Shown: piece after piece, positions 34,461-46,444 of the stretch
How positions within the stretch are numbered: position 1 is the stretch's first letter
Layout of the letters: each line of letters opens with the position of its first letter
Source: Auricularia sp. M13
Lineage: Eukaryota > Basidiomycota > Agaricomycetes > Auriculariales > Auriculariaceae
Length of the DNA: 64,000 bases
Reading direction: 5' to 3'
Assembly (NCBI GenBank): GCA_037042915.1
Contig: CM073199.1
Coordinates: 2,976,001-3,040,000, forward strand
Translations under genes and position numbers: made by a program
The notes under the pieces: model-generated
Database searches by the model: none
What the model was told of the DNA's origin: nothing
What the model saw: the letters and a program-made list of their open reading frames with translations, nothing else

Positions 34461-34754
34461 TCCATCGAGGATGGAACGACTTGGGGTGGTCGAGGATGTC
34501 ATGCTCGAGGTGTAGCGCCGCGGTCTGTGCGGATAAAGCTCGGGATGTCGTTAGTGTAGAGCAGCTGCAAGTCGGCGCGCGCGGGCTCGGGGCGGTAGCG
34601 CCGGGCTCGCGGGCGGAGACGGAGGCGGCGCTGGTCCCGCGGAGCGCGCGAGTTAGCGCGCGACGACGACGCGGCTGTGGGGCGAGAAGGAGGAGAGGGA
34701 GAGGTAAAGTGGCCAACCCCTATTCTGACTCCGGCCCGGGAATGCTGACTCGCG
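34461..34754. other. Junction DNA upstream of GATA copy B
   Basis: Purine-rich DNA that replaces exon 1, intron 1 and the native upstream region of the GATA gene. The same sequence precedes copy C, so B and C share one breakpoint. Whether it drives transcription is unknown. Confidence 0.5.
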
Positions 34755-35877
34755 CCTTTGTCGCGTTCCAGTCGATGGCCGACGCCGACGCGCTGACCAA
34801 GACGTGGAAGGCGTGCACCAAGGTCGCCCAGCACCTCGAGCAGGGCGCCCGGCTCGACAACCTGTCCTGGCGGCTCTGGCACCTGCACAACCTCATCGTC
34901 GAGGTCGACAACGCCAAGTCCAGCGCGACTTCAAGAAGCTTTCCAAGAACATGGGCGACAAGCTGGACCGCGAGAAGGGCCGGTACGTATACATTCTGCC
35001 CTCGTCGCCCAGTCATCCAGTTCTGACCTCGACGTCCGCAGGAGCATCGAGGAACTGCACGCGCCCGGCTTCAAGTCCACGCCCGCCCAGGAGAAGCTCC
35101 GCCAGCGCGCAGAGGAAAAGGAGCGCGCGCGAGGTCGTCAGCAACGCCACCGTCCCGCCAAACGCCCATTACAACTACACTTTTTCTGTCGATCCCGCTG
35201 CGGCCCAGCACACTGAGCGCAGGCCCAGCTTCGGCACCAAGTCCCACAACAAGTCCGCGCTCAGGATGACGTCCGCGCACAAGGCGGCGACGACGGTCCG
35301 CTTCCCCGCCGTCTTTGGCCATTCGAGCTTCGAGCTCCAGGCGCTGCTTTATTCGTCCATGACCCACTCCACCGCCACCGCCCGGACGTACGGCGAGGGC
35401 GCGCAGACGACCGCCGACGAGCGCGCGGCCCGAGTTCAGCGTTGACAGGCCGATGTTCAATCTCGCGCTCGACGACCTGCTCGCCGACGGTCACCCTCTC
35501 GCCGCCGCGGGCCACAACGCCAAGCTCGACTCCGACTCCACGCTCGTCGACGACCACGCCATGTCCTACGCCGACAGCGCCAGCCAGGTCAGCGTCTCCG
35601 GCTCTGGCGGCACCCCGCCCACTGCCAGCACCGAGACGCACTTGGACTCTGCGCCGTTCGCGTTCTATAGCTCCCTGCCAGCGGCCACGCCCCAGCCTTC
35701 TCACCACCCAACGCCGGCGCTCCGTGTTCTCCAATGGCCACGGCCCACACCGGCTTCTCCTTCGGCTCCCCGCACGCATCTGGCCTCGGCCTGCAGATGA
35801 ACGACGTCGACTGGGCGAGCCCGCTCAACCTCAACGTCTCCTACATGGACCCGCAGTCGCTGGAGCCCGCCGCCCAG
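34755..35877 (+). pseudogene. GATA copy B, broken N-terminal half
   Basis: Homologous to exons 2-3 of copy A (22365-23525) but without exon 1. Relative to A there is a 1-nt loss near 34921, a 2-nt loss near 35130 (together restoring frame), a 1-nt gain near 35430 that leads to a stop, and a 16-nt loss near 35680. DUF1752 and the middle region therefore cannot be read as one protein. Confidence 0.85.
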
Positions 35878-35902
35878 GTACGAGAATTTGAGTTTGCTGT
35901 TA

Positions 35903-35995
35903 CAGCCGTTTGCATGAAAAAACCGGAATCGCTTTTCTCTTGAAAACGGCCCCACAGGGTTTGTAGCGATTCCGGTTTTTTCATGCAAACGGCTG
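35903..35995. mobile_element. Collapsed MITE in GATA copy B (93 bp, perfect 31-bp inverted repeats)
   Basis: Left arm 35903-35933 and right arm 35965-35995 are perfect reverse complements and are flanked by TA on both sides (35901-35902, 35996-35997). It is a shorter form of the 280-bp element in copy A; the interior is only 31 nt. Confidence 0.75.
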
Positions 35996-36054
35996 TAGAG
36001 AGGTGGCACGGCAACTGACGCGCGCGAAACGCTCCTGTGTAGCCCGACACCGCC

Positions 36055-38925
36055 ATGGAGCTGTTCCACGACGAGCCCCAGCACGAACTAGACAACACCA
36101 GCAACAACAACGACGACGCGGCGGAGCGCAGCCCGTCGCCGCTCGTCGCGCCCATGCCCAGCCCGGAGATCCCGCTCGCGCATGTCAAGGCCGAGTCGCT
36201 CAAGGACGGCTCGACGTCGCCGTACGCCTACAACAACAGCAGCGGGAGTGGCAACGAGTACAATGCGTCCGCGGAGCCGTCGCCGCCGCCTCCACCGCCG
36301 CCGCCGCCGATGCCGGCCGCGCGCCCCATCGCCGGGCGCAGCACGAACAACAGCGCGAGCACGTCGATGCCGCCGCCGGCCGCGCCGACGGGCGCGCGCC
36401 GCCAGCGCAGCGAGGACGATAGCGGTTACGAGGACAATGTGGGTGGGATGCGCACGCCCAGCGCGACGGCGACGCCGCGCAACCCCGACGGCAAGACGGA
36501 GTGCTCGAACTGCGGCGCGACGCACACGCCGCTGTGGCGCCGCGGGCTTAACGACGAGCTCAACTGTAACGCGTGCGGGCTCTACTGCAAGCTGGTCAGT
36601 CCCTCCCGCCGCCGTGGTCTTCTTTGCTTTCCGGCCCTGACGCTGACGCTTCGTGTGATACCTTATAGCACAAGCGCCCGCGGCCGAAGAATTTCCGTAA
36701 CGGCCAGGACGGCGCGCGCGCGGGCGCCCGTGCGGGCGCTGGTTTCGTTGATGGCGGCGACGGCGGCCCTGCGGAGCCCGTCAGCTGCTATAACTGCCAT
36801 ACGACGACTACGCCGCTGTGGCGCAAGGACGAGGAGGGCCGGACGGTGTGCAACGCGTGAGTCTCTTTTCATCCCTCTTCCGTCCATCCTTCTTCCGTGC
36901 ACCTCCGGCTGTCCCGTCATCATTGTGATGATGGGACTTGGGTTGCAAACCGTACCCGTGCTGCAGACCATGTACGGACGCGGGTGCCGTAGCGTGGTCG
37001 TTGCATTCCCAGGCTGCGACGCGCTCTCTACGGGTCCAGCGCCCCCGTACCCGCGGTGACGTGAGCTGTACGGCTCTCTGCCCAGGCTGCGAAACGTCTT
37101 GAATCGCCGCGGCGCAGATAAGGCCATTGCGGTCTTTTAGGCGCCGTAACACCGTGACGGTCGTTTCAAAGCCGAATTTTATGGGTGCAACGCCGTACTG
37201 TCCACACTCTGAGAGCTGGACGTACCCGAGGTGTACGGCTGCCCGCCCTGGCTGCGAGGCGCTTGAACTGCCGCCATGGCGCGGACAAGGCGCTCGGGCA
37301 CCTTGATACCGCAACGGCCGTGAAACGGGTCGTTTCAAGGCCGTATCTTACGGTCCAGCGAGTCAACGCTCCGAGTACGGCCGTGGCACTGCGGGTGCGG
37401 CTTGCAGCCACACTGTCCCTCTTCCCGTCCCCCATCTCCAACTCGTTTTTCCATCCCCCATGTTTTACGCCCATGTTTTACGGTTCCTGCGCCCGTGTCT
37501 TCTACGCTCTCAGAGCTGGACGTATCTACGCTGGCGTGAGCTGTACGGCTCTCCGCTCAGGCTGCGGGGCACTTGAACCGCCTCGGCGCGGGCAAGGCGC
37601 GTAGGCGCCGTATTACCGGCCCTTTAAGGCCGTATTTTACTGGCTCAGCACCGTAACGTCCTCGCTCTGAGAGCTGGACGTAGCCGCGGTGATGGGAGCT
37701 GTACGACTGCCTGCCCAGGCTGCGAGTGGCTTGAGCCGCTGCGGCGCGGGCAAGGCTAATTACGGCCGTATTTTGGGAGTCCCGAGCCCGTGCCGTCCAC
37801 GCTCTCAGGGCTTAACGTACCCGCGGTGACGCGAGCTGTACCCGTGGCAATTGCGGGTACGCGTTGCAACCCAACCAGTCCTCTTCCATCCCCCATCTCC
37901 GTCCGACCCGTGCTTCCATCCTCCCACTTCCGGCCAACCGTGCCGGCCGACGTCGGAGCGGCTGCTGACCCTTACTTTGCTTTGCTTGCAGATGCGGACT
38001 GTACTCGAAGCTGCACGGCTCGTCGCGGCCCATGTCGATGAAGAGCGAGTCGATTCGTAAGCGCGCGCGCCACGAGGGCGGCGCAGCGGCGACGCGGCGC
38101 TCGTCGGTGTCTTCGCGCCACCACCACGCGACGAACCCCGCGCGACGGCGGCGCTCGCCTACGCCGCCCGCGCAGCTGCCCGCCCCGCAGCAGCAGGTGC
38201 AGCCGATGAGCCCGCCGGTGATGCAGGTGCAGGCGCACGACGTCGCAGAGACGTACAACGGCGTGCTCGACGCGAACGGGCGCATTAACCTCGGCGACCT
38301 CGACCCGCTCGAGGACGGCCTCGCGAGCCTCGGCATGAGCTTCGGGCCTGTTACTTACGAGCAGCACGTCACGTCCTCCGGCTCGAGCCAGCGGTACGAC
38401 GTCCCGAACTACAACGCGGTCGAGAACCAGCAGGCGGCCGTGAGCCACCAGCAGCAACAGCAGCAGTTGAGCGACGAGCAGTACGCGCAGATGCTCTCGC
38501 AGGAGGTCGCGCAGAGCGCGTGGGCGCAGCCTCAGGCCGGCCCGTCGCAGCAGCAGCAGCAGCAGCCGGAGGAGGCGCCGACGTTCGTGACGACCGTCAA
38601 CTCGCCGCAGTCCAACAAGCGGCGACGGCTGAGCATGGACACCGCGTCGCAGCTGAGCTTCGCCGCGTGGGCAGGCGCAGGCGTGCCACTGCCCGACGGC
38701 TATCTGTACGGCCATGGCTACCACCCGCCGCTCAACTCGGCGGGCGGCGCGGTGCCCGAGAGCCCGGTCATGCACCCGCCGCTGAACTTGCCTGGCGGTG
38801 CCCTTCAGCAGCAGCACGAGCAGCACGACCAGATGGACGGCCTCGACGGCCAGATGGACCAGATCGTCGACATGAACGCGTTCTGGGCCGACGAGGGCAG
38901 CAGCCTGTGGTGCAGCAGGGCGTAA
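36055..38925 (+). CDS. Truncated GATA factor from copy B: both zinc fingers, no DUF1752 (553 aa)
   Basis: From the internal ATG at 36055 (MELFHDEPQ) the exons 36055-36594, 36669-36856 and 37992-38925 give exactly 554 codons with stop. Both GATA fingers are intact, with the same Cys spacing as copy A, and so are the basic tail and Gln-rich C-terminus. The first donor is GTCAGT instead of GTACGT. The last intron is 1,135 nt against 69 nt in A. If expressed, it could bind GATA sites without the N-terminal region and so compete with copy A. Expression is unknown; the native promoter is missing, so this may be a pseudogene whose 3' half is still intact by recency. Confidence 0.6.
36857..37991 (+). 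repeat. Expanded last intron of GATA copy B carrying decayed repeats
   Basis: The intron shares only its first and last bases with the 69-nt intron of copy A (gtgag.. and ccgtgccggccgacgtcgg..). The insert of about 1.07 kb holds at least four diverged repeats around gagagctggacgta (37213, 37511, 37671, and a variant near 37805), gagctgtacggct and gcgcgggcaaggc, spaced about 130-300 nt. No ORF or inverted terminal repeat was seen. Confidence 0.7.
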
Positions 38926-40153
38926 TCGGCTTGCAGCCTGCCCTTTCCCTCTCGTATCTTTGGTCTCGTCTACATCGCCGACTTTTATCTCGCCCGCGTC
39001 TCATCTTCGCATCTGTCGCGCTTCAAGTTATCAATTCGTGCTATCCTCGTCTTAACTGGGTCTTATTCTGGGTGTGTGGTGGTGGTGGTCGTTCTGCTTC
39101 TGCTTTCGCCGTTTGTTGTTGGCTCGTTCCCGCCTCTCGAACTTCGCTTTCCGGCGCGCGGCGCTGTTTTCTCCCCCGCCTCGACTTGCTGCATCTCTCG
39201 ATCCGTGTCTCCGCCATCGCCTCTATCGTACCGCACCGCTCTTGCTCTGGTCCGCTCGCCTCTACGACCTGTCACGAAGCAACCTCGGTTCTCGCTCACC
39301 GCATGCGGCCGTATTGCGCCGCCATACCATACACTCCCCGCGTTGCCAATCCGCGCACGCGCGCCCTCGCCTCCGACCCGCTTTCACCCTCGCCTTGACA
39401 CCGCACACCCGGCCTGCGGAGGACATTCGAGTCCCCCTCGCCGGTACTCACACAGCCGCACACAGCGGCTGTTCCCTTACGACGTTTCTCATCTCTCTCG
39501 TCTCATCTTCTCGCTCTCGAAACGCCAATAAACCGTGATCTTTCCCGCCGCCTGTACCCGTAGCGATGTAGACCATCATCTCTCCGCCCTATCTCTTTCC
39601 CCAGATACTTGCCCAATACCGCTCTCCCGCCCCACCCGGTACGCCCCGCTGCGTCCCTCGCATAGAGGGGCACAGGGAGGGCGCGCCGGGTCTGCATTGC
39701 TGACTCTGCCCTATTTTTTCTCTTTTTTGTTTGCTTGCTACTGTCTCGTCTCGAAGGAATGAATGAAGAAGATGCGCAGTGCGCCGCGTCTCGTTTCTCG
39801 CTGTATACATGCCATGTGTCCGATCGCAAGTGTTGAACTTCAAGCTGCTCGGTGCAATCTCGCTACCGTGTTTGTCGGGATCCTGAGGAATCGACCTCAA
39901 TCGTGCTCGCCGCGGAGTGCAGTTTACGTCCGCGCAGGACGCTCTCAGAGTTAGTCCGCGGCTCCCCCGTATCGTACCGCAGCCCCCGTCATTGTGTTTG
40001 GGCTGCGACACGACCCTTGGGCGTGCACGAACGGGTCCCAGTTGCAGCAGGGCGCGAGTAGCTGCAGCCAGCCGGATCTTGCGCGAAGCTCGCACACGTT
40101 GCAGCGCGCCTGCCTATCCGGGCCCGACCCTGAGCAGTTCCTGCGAACGTGGG
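38926..40153 (+). other. 3' flank of GATA copy B, mosaic
   Basis: The first 460 nt match copy C where A and C differ (e.g. ccgacttttatc, caccgcatgcgg). From the 23-nt unit at 39370-39392 onward it matches copy A (ccttgacaccgcacaccc). This switch marks the crossover that made the third copy. The candidate AATAAA is near 39527. No gene is supported. Confidence 0.7.
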
Positions 40154-41131
40154 GTGCGTGACTGACATGGGGTACTGTGCACTTGCATGCCGAGATGCAC
40201 CGAGCCGTGTGAAACGCGCCGTGCCCGAGGACAGGGAGAGACGGAGATAGAGTGACCGATAAGAACGTTTTTCGAGGAAAGTTGCAAGTAGAAATTGTTG
40301 GTCCGTCAGACAACAAAACTTCATGGTCTCTTTTCCTATTGCTCGCTCTGAGGCGCCCGGGCGCCCGTCTCGTGGGCACCCGGGCGCGCAGTTCAAAGGA
40401 TTATGTACATGACCGGGAACACGGTGCTGGCTACGATTTTCCCACTCTCCGGCGCCGTCGTGCAAATCCCGTGCAAGTGCAAGTCAGTGCCTGCTGATGG
40501 ACTTGAGCTGCAGCTCACCTGATCTGTCTGCAAGCCGTCAGAGTCGCAATAAGCGCTGGCGAGCAGAAAATGCGCAAATATGTCTGAAATGCAAAGTCAG
40601 ATTGAGAGTGCGGGGCAGAAACATCTGAGACTCACCGACGCGGGCGAGCTGGACGCATCCAGAGGCGACATATGCGCCGGACGACGAGAAAAGTCACGCT
40701 CCGCGCCGGCGCTTGTGCCGGCGGGACGGATGCGGTCAAGACGGTCGTATTGAACACAAAACTAGCTATTTCGCAAAGAGCGCGGTAGGGCGCGGGATGG
40801 CGATTGGAACGTGGGAATGTATACATAATCCGCATATGAAAACGACGAGGGGTGGACGGTGGGAGTGCCGGTGCGGGGAGCGCGCGCGATGGGGAGGATA
40901 TCGCGACAACCGCGGGCACGACTCGCGAACGGGGAGGAGGACGGGGACGAGAAGTGGGCGCTTATGTAGAGGTAGATGGCGCGAGCTCGTGTGCGCGAGG
41001 ACGTAGCGCGGAACGGCGAGATGCGCGCTGGCTGCCCGATCTCCGTCGCCGCCGATACAAAAATCGACGCTGCGCGACCAGCTCGCCGCCAGCGCTGCCC
41101 CCGCGCATCTCGCGTAAGTCACGGACATCAG
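40154..41131. other. Start of spacer B, no gene seen
   Basis: Near-identical to 26917-27892; one visible difference is an extra GC dinucleotide near 40888 (gagcgcgcgcgatgg). Confidence 0.5.
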
Positions 41132-42974
41132 CTAATCTCGGCCCACGCACCATTTCGACGCTCCTGCGAGGTTTTCAAAACTCGCGTTTTGCGCGGTGTC
41201 GTCGCAGTCGGATTTTCTGCACGTCGACCCAATGAGATCCGCTGCAAAAAAGCGTGACTAGGTGGTAGATGCATGTCATATGACGTACTTACCACACTCG
41301 GAGACGAGGTAGGCGCGCGAAATCGCGAGGCAGCGGCCGGAAGGGTCGCGGTCGTGACAAAAATCGAAGCCCCGCCGCGACGCTGGTCTCGGCTCGAGCT
41401 TCGTGCGTCGCGGGACGGTCGTAGGCATGAAATGAGTCAGGGCGACGCACCATTTCGACCTCCCGCGCACGTTTCTGAAACGACGCGTTTGCGCGATTTC
41501 CATTACGCTCGAATTAAATCGGCGTATCCGGAGCGATTCCTGCACTGCAGAATCGTGAGCAAGCATCAAACACATTCATATCAAGCGCACATACCATGCT
41601 CAACGAGACGAGGTCGCAGCGCTCGAGCTCGGCGGTCCGCGGCTCGTCGGTGCTGCGGCTCGGCGCTTGCAAAAACGGCGGTTGCGCAACGTCCTGGCAG
41701 CGGCACACCTAAAATCCGCGATGGGCAACGTCCTACCATCGGAGCGACGCTGCCCTCACCCCCAGATGGCCGTGGGACGCGAATGGCTGCAAAACCGCGG
41801 TCAGCTTCAACGCGTTACTAATAATAGCAGACACGTACCAGCAGCAGCAAGCGCATAGTGGAGCACGGGCAGTGGTAGAGCGCATGTACCGCGTCCTTCT
41901 TGCGCCGCGAGAAGTCGCGAGGTGCAGCGGCGGGCGAGAAATCGGCCGGTTGCTCTCGCCGGAGTGGACAACCGCGACCCCGCTCCCGGGCGGGCGGTGG
42001 CGATGCGCACGCCCGCGACCGCTCCGTGAGCATTGAGGGCATGCCACGCGGCGCATGGAGCGTTGAGGTACGCTCGCGGGATGAAGAAAGCTGCAAAAAA
42101 AAATTGTTCAGACCGAGACGACATTGCGGAGGCACCTTCTTACCAGTCGCGCCGCAGAAAGCCCGGGGAGCATGCCCAGCACGTCAGTGCTGCATCCCCC
42201 ATCCCCGCGTATTCCATGCAGAGTCCGTGTGCTGGCGTGCATCCCGCGGCACGGCCGGGAGAGCTCGCGAGGTCGTACTGCGCGACTGTGGACGAGAATC
42301 TGCAAGATGAGAACCGTCAGCGACTGCAACGCGGAATACAAAGCTGCAAGAACGTACCAAAAGCGCAGCGCCGCCTCCAACATTGGAGGACTGCGCGTGC
42401 CGATGGTGGGGTCGGGAAGCAGCAGACCGCGCGCTGGAGACTGCACAAAATGCCGTTAGCCCGGCGTCCACAAGGTAGCACCAGACTGAGCACGTACCCC
42501 GTGAGAAGCCGGCCATAGGCGCAGTGTTGGCGGCGTATAAGGGAAGCTGGGTGTGGGTGCGAACGACGCGGAGCGCGTCGGCGGATGGTGGGCGAGCGGA
42601 AAGAGTCTGCGGCAAACATGAGCAAAGAACGCGCAAAACGAAAGCGCCGACGATCAGCTCACCTCCGCGAGTTTGAGCACAGCGCCAGCGCGTCGTAGAC
42701 TGCAGCGTTCCGCAGCCAGCACGCATGAGAGCGTCGACGCGGGGGAGGAAGCGCCGAGCGATGGCGCAACCGCAGACGATGAGCGCAGCAATGCGACGAG
42801 GGGGTCGACGCGTCGGTTTTGAGCTGAACTGCGCGCAGCCTGGGTTTTGAGTCTGGCTGTAAGGAATGAAGAGCGAAACCGGCGCGTGACAAAACGGAAA
42901 TTTTTTGCCGTGCGGGGTGTCGTGACTTCTCTCCGCGAGCCGAGTGCGGTGCTCCCGGGCTCGATCATTTCCAT
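41132..42974 (-). CDS. Nine-exon gene of unknown function, spacer B copy (open, 469 aa)
   Basis: Same architecture as 27893-29736 but with the frame open throughout. Introns are 42662-42607, 42497-42441, 42357-42300, 42143-42091, 41838-41787, 41759-41709, 41594-41540 and 41292-41242. The coding sum is 470 codons with stop. Exon 6 is only 27 nt. The 3' acceptor of intron 7 is a tandem tgcagtgcag; only the second AG keeps the frame. Readable segments are DFSRRKKDAVHALYHCPCS, CRCQDVAQPPFLQAPS, GFDFCHDRDPSGRCLA and the end GASKWCVGRD. SKWCV occurs twice because the last exon is a diverged duplicate of the one before. No family recognised. Confidence 0.5.
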
Positions 42975-45243
42975 GGAGTGCTTCCCACGCTCGTGAATCC
43001 ATTGAACCAATATACATGCCTTGTAAAGCGATATTCCGACGCCGCAGCGCCGAAGCGATATGGAAGGCACGCATTTGGCCTACCATCATCGTCATCTATG
43101 CAACGTCACCGCCCTCCGAGTTCTCTGGAGCACAGTCGGCGGGAGGGCTTTGATCTGTCACCTCTACGTCGTACGACGCTCAGAGGAGTGTAAGTGCTCA
43201 ATATTTTCACGTCAATCGAGAATGCAGACACTGGCGCCGGCGGCGACTCTGCGCCGCAACGTGGACTACCGAAGTCGGCCAATCACGGGATGCAGTCACC
43301 GGCGCAGCAGTGAGAAAGCGCATCAGTGGCTGTGCTTGTGTTTGGAATGACACAGCGACCGCTTGAACTCGCTGGAAGTTCGAAGTTCTGAGCGGGAAGA
43401 GCAGTTTCAAGCTCCGTTCAGCATGCATACCTCGTCGGAAGACGAGCAGACGCAGTCTCACGCTCATATTCTGCATTAATCATACGGATACCTACAGCGT
43501 AGAGCTGCACGCAATGCGATCTCCTCAAAAAAATTGCAGTAACTTCGCCAGCGACGCAAACAACGTTGTGGGAAAGACAGCCGAAAACGCACTGGGCGCG
43601 AACGCCGCAGTACAGTCACAGCCTTGCCACATGGAGCGGTCCAGAGCAGCTCCATTGATAGAGCTGTGTGTCATTTGGCGGCGAAGAGACGCGAGCGGAA
43701 ACCGCTCAGCAGACGAAAACGCGGTTTCCATTCGAACCGCTGACGACTCCCGGGTTCCCACGTTACAGCCATCATTACTGACTCACTGATTGCTGATCGT
43801 GATGCGCCTAGAGCGCGAGAAGCGCGCTGCGCCGTCGGGAAACGCGACCGCCGCTGGGATGGGGTTTTTGTGCATACAGAGACGATACCCCTCGCTCCCC
43901 TGCTAACTCATCCTCTGTTGTGGTCACGTGACCTTATATTAGGCGTCTATATGCAAGAGAGAGCGTGCGCGATGCGGGACAAGTCCAGAATGCCAAACTC
44001 AGTCTGGAAATTTAAATCGCAGTCTGGGATTCACGGGCGCTTATTTCGCTCAAATACCATCGAATATATTAAGCGCCCAAGATGTGAGGCGGGGAAAGGT
44101 CGGCTTGGTGCAAGAAACGGGTGGGATTGCGGGCACGGGACCAGGAAGGCGTGTTCCAAACTCCGCTCAGCATGGACAACGCCCGCACTCGGTCGGCCTC
44201 CGCGGCCGCGGGGCAGCGTTCCCGGCCCTCAGCTAAGCAAAAGTCATGTTAAATGACGTTTTCAGCTTGATTTGCGTAAAATCGAAGTGGGACGAGGCCT
44301 GGAAACGCGCCGGAGATCGAGCAACCGATTGAGCCATTCAGCGAAAACGGCGGGTATCGCGTTGACTCCTCGTTTCACGGCCATCAGCACTGTATTAGAA
44401 GCATGATGGCGCGTAGATCCCGCCGAGATCGAGCGGTTACATCGCGTCGGTTGGCGATACGCGCAGAATGCTCATCCGGGGGGTGTATGGGACCGCTGGC
44501 ACCCACCCTCGCCAGTACGGGCGCTTATTTGGGCTCAGCCAGACGAGTACATGCGCTGACTAAGCAATTACGGCGTCTGGGGGCTTGCGGGCGACGAAAT
44601 TCTCATTCTCACGTGCGGGAGCGGGCGGGAAGGCACCGTGCAAACTCCGCTCGTGACAGCGACAACAGCCCAGAACTCGCCGCCAACGGCCGGCGCTTGC
44701 GTCTCTCCTACGTCACATGCTGCGCATGGATGACGGCATTTAGATTCTGCATAGAAACGAAAGAAATAACGCGGAAATGAGGTGTGGAACGAGATCTGCG
44801 TACGCGGCGCGTTTCGCGCGCTGTTCAGTTCTCCTTGGTTTCCCGGGCTTCTCAGCGCACGGCCATCAATCTCCGGTCGATCACGCGTCAGAACCGCCGA
44901 TGATACGCGCAGGAAACGCGCTTGAGCGGTGCCCGAGCTCTAGCACCCTTTCTGCGTTCAGCGGGCATAGGGGTACTCCCCGCGCTCTCTCTCTGCTGAA
45001 CAGGCGCTTAATTAAAATCTGGATGGTGGGTCAACTTGCGCGTGCAAAAAATTGGGCAGGGGACGCGTCGGGCGGCGCAGAATGGGCGTTGCGAGCGGTT
45101 GCCGGGGGTGGCTAAATGCGTTGCACAGGCACACCGGGGCCTCGGCACCCGAATCGTTGTGCTTCCCACGGAATCCATCGTACGATCCGCCGCGTGTAAG
45201 CCTGCGCAGCTACCGCCCGGAATAGATACGGGCGCGGCGAGGG
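42975..45243. other. Spacer B middle, no gene supported
   Basis: Near-identical to 29737-32003, with single-base insertions near 44212 and 44480. It contains only short frames. Confidence 0.45.
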
Positions 45244-45249
45244 TATAAA
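45244..45249 (+). promoter_or_regulatory. TATA box of the secreted-protein gene (spacer B)
   Basis: TATAAA 100 nt before the ATG at 45344, same context as in spacer A. Confidence 0.6.
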
Positions 45250-45343
45250 GTCGATGCGGAACGCCTCACTCTCACCATCCGACCTTCCCCTCCCTTTCCG
45301 TTCTTCCTTCCTCCCGTCCTCAACACCTCGCTCATGCTTCTCA

Positions 45344-46444
45344 ATGCAGTTAACGACCTCGATCCTGCTCTCGACGATCTGCGCTGACCGTCCGTCGCTG
45401 GCAGACCGAGCTGCGTGCGTGCAGTTCGTACCCTCGGCGGGCGTCGTCGCCGTTCCCAGCGTCGTCCGACCTCGTCGTCAATCGTACAGGTAAATGGCAT
45501 CCATTCCCTAACGCTATATACTACCGATGGCTGATTCTGCCGTCGATTGGACGCAGGGTACGCCTGTTGGCATGCAAGTCGTCCGATCGCGAGTGCGCAT
45601 GCACAGCGCTGGCCGTCGCCGCCGCCATGCTCGTCGCTACATTCGGTGAGTCCCCTATTTGAATTACCACGATGAGCCGCGCTGATACATCATCATCTCC
45701 TGGAATTCAGATCAGGAGACGGGCATCGCAGTCGACGGCGCGTTCGCTCAATCCGCGCCGTCCGATCCAACGACCGTCAACACAAGCAAGTACGTGTCTT
45801 TTCGCATTTTCCGTTCAGCCTATCCTTGGCGCTGATATCCCGATACATCAGGCTCATCCACACGACGCGGAACGGGTGGGCGTGCAAAATGTCCGACGTG
45901 TTTATTGATAACTACTCTACGGTACGTACACATCCTCCCCGTCATTTTTCTGCCCATCGAACACATCCAATCCACTCCCTGCACCCCTGCGCACGTCCAG
46001 CGGCCGGAATTACGCGCGCTACGCATTCTTGCCGTTGCTGCGTGTCCGAGTCGGTCGGGTCGGCCAAAGGCTGTATCACCCGAACCGCGCCTCGACACGC
46101 GCGCTGCGTGCGATCTGTCGATGCACGATGATCGTGCGAGCGACCGGCGGCCGTCCGAGCGTCTGCGCGAAGTTCGTGAGCCCGATGCGCTCGCCGGACG
46201 ACACCTATTTATTCCTCGAAATCCGCGCTTCGGGCGGTCGGGGGTGATGCAGTGGATATCCCTGAGTCATATCATGAGCGCGGAATCGCGGAATTACGAG
46301 CGCACCGTCTGGGGTGCATCTCGATGCTCCGGACACCATCCGAGTCGGCGGCGTCCCCGCCGACTCGGGGCGTTATTCCTTCACGGGGGTCATCGAGGAA
46401 CACGAGGCCTCTGTGAAAATGCGCTCGAATGCCGCGATTGTTGA
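45344..46444 (+). CDS. Predicted secreted or signal-anchored protein of unknown family (275 aa), spacer B copy
   Basis: Exons 45344-45489, 45557-45645, 45711-45789, 45852-45921 and 46001-46444. The predicted protein appears the same as that at 32104-33204: signal peptide MQLTTSILLSTICA, hydrophobic stretch, Arg-rich C-terminus ending ECRDC. The frame is kept although single-base indels occur elsewhere in the spacers. Confidence 0.55.
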
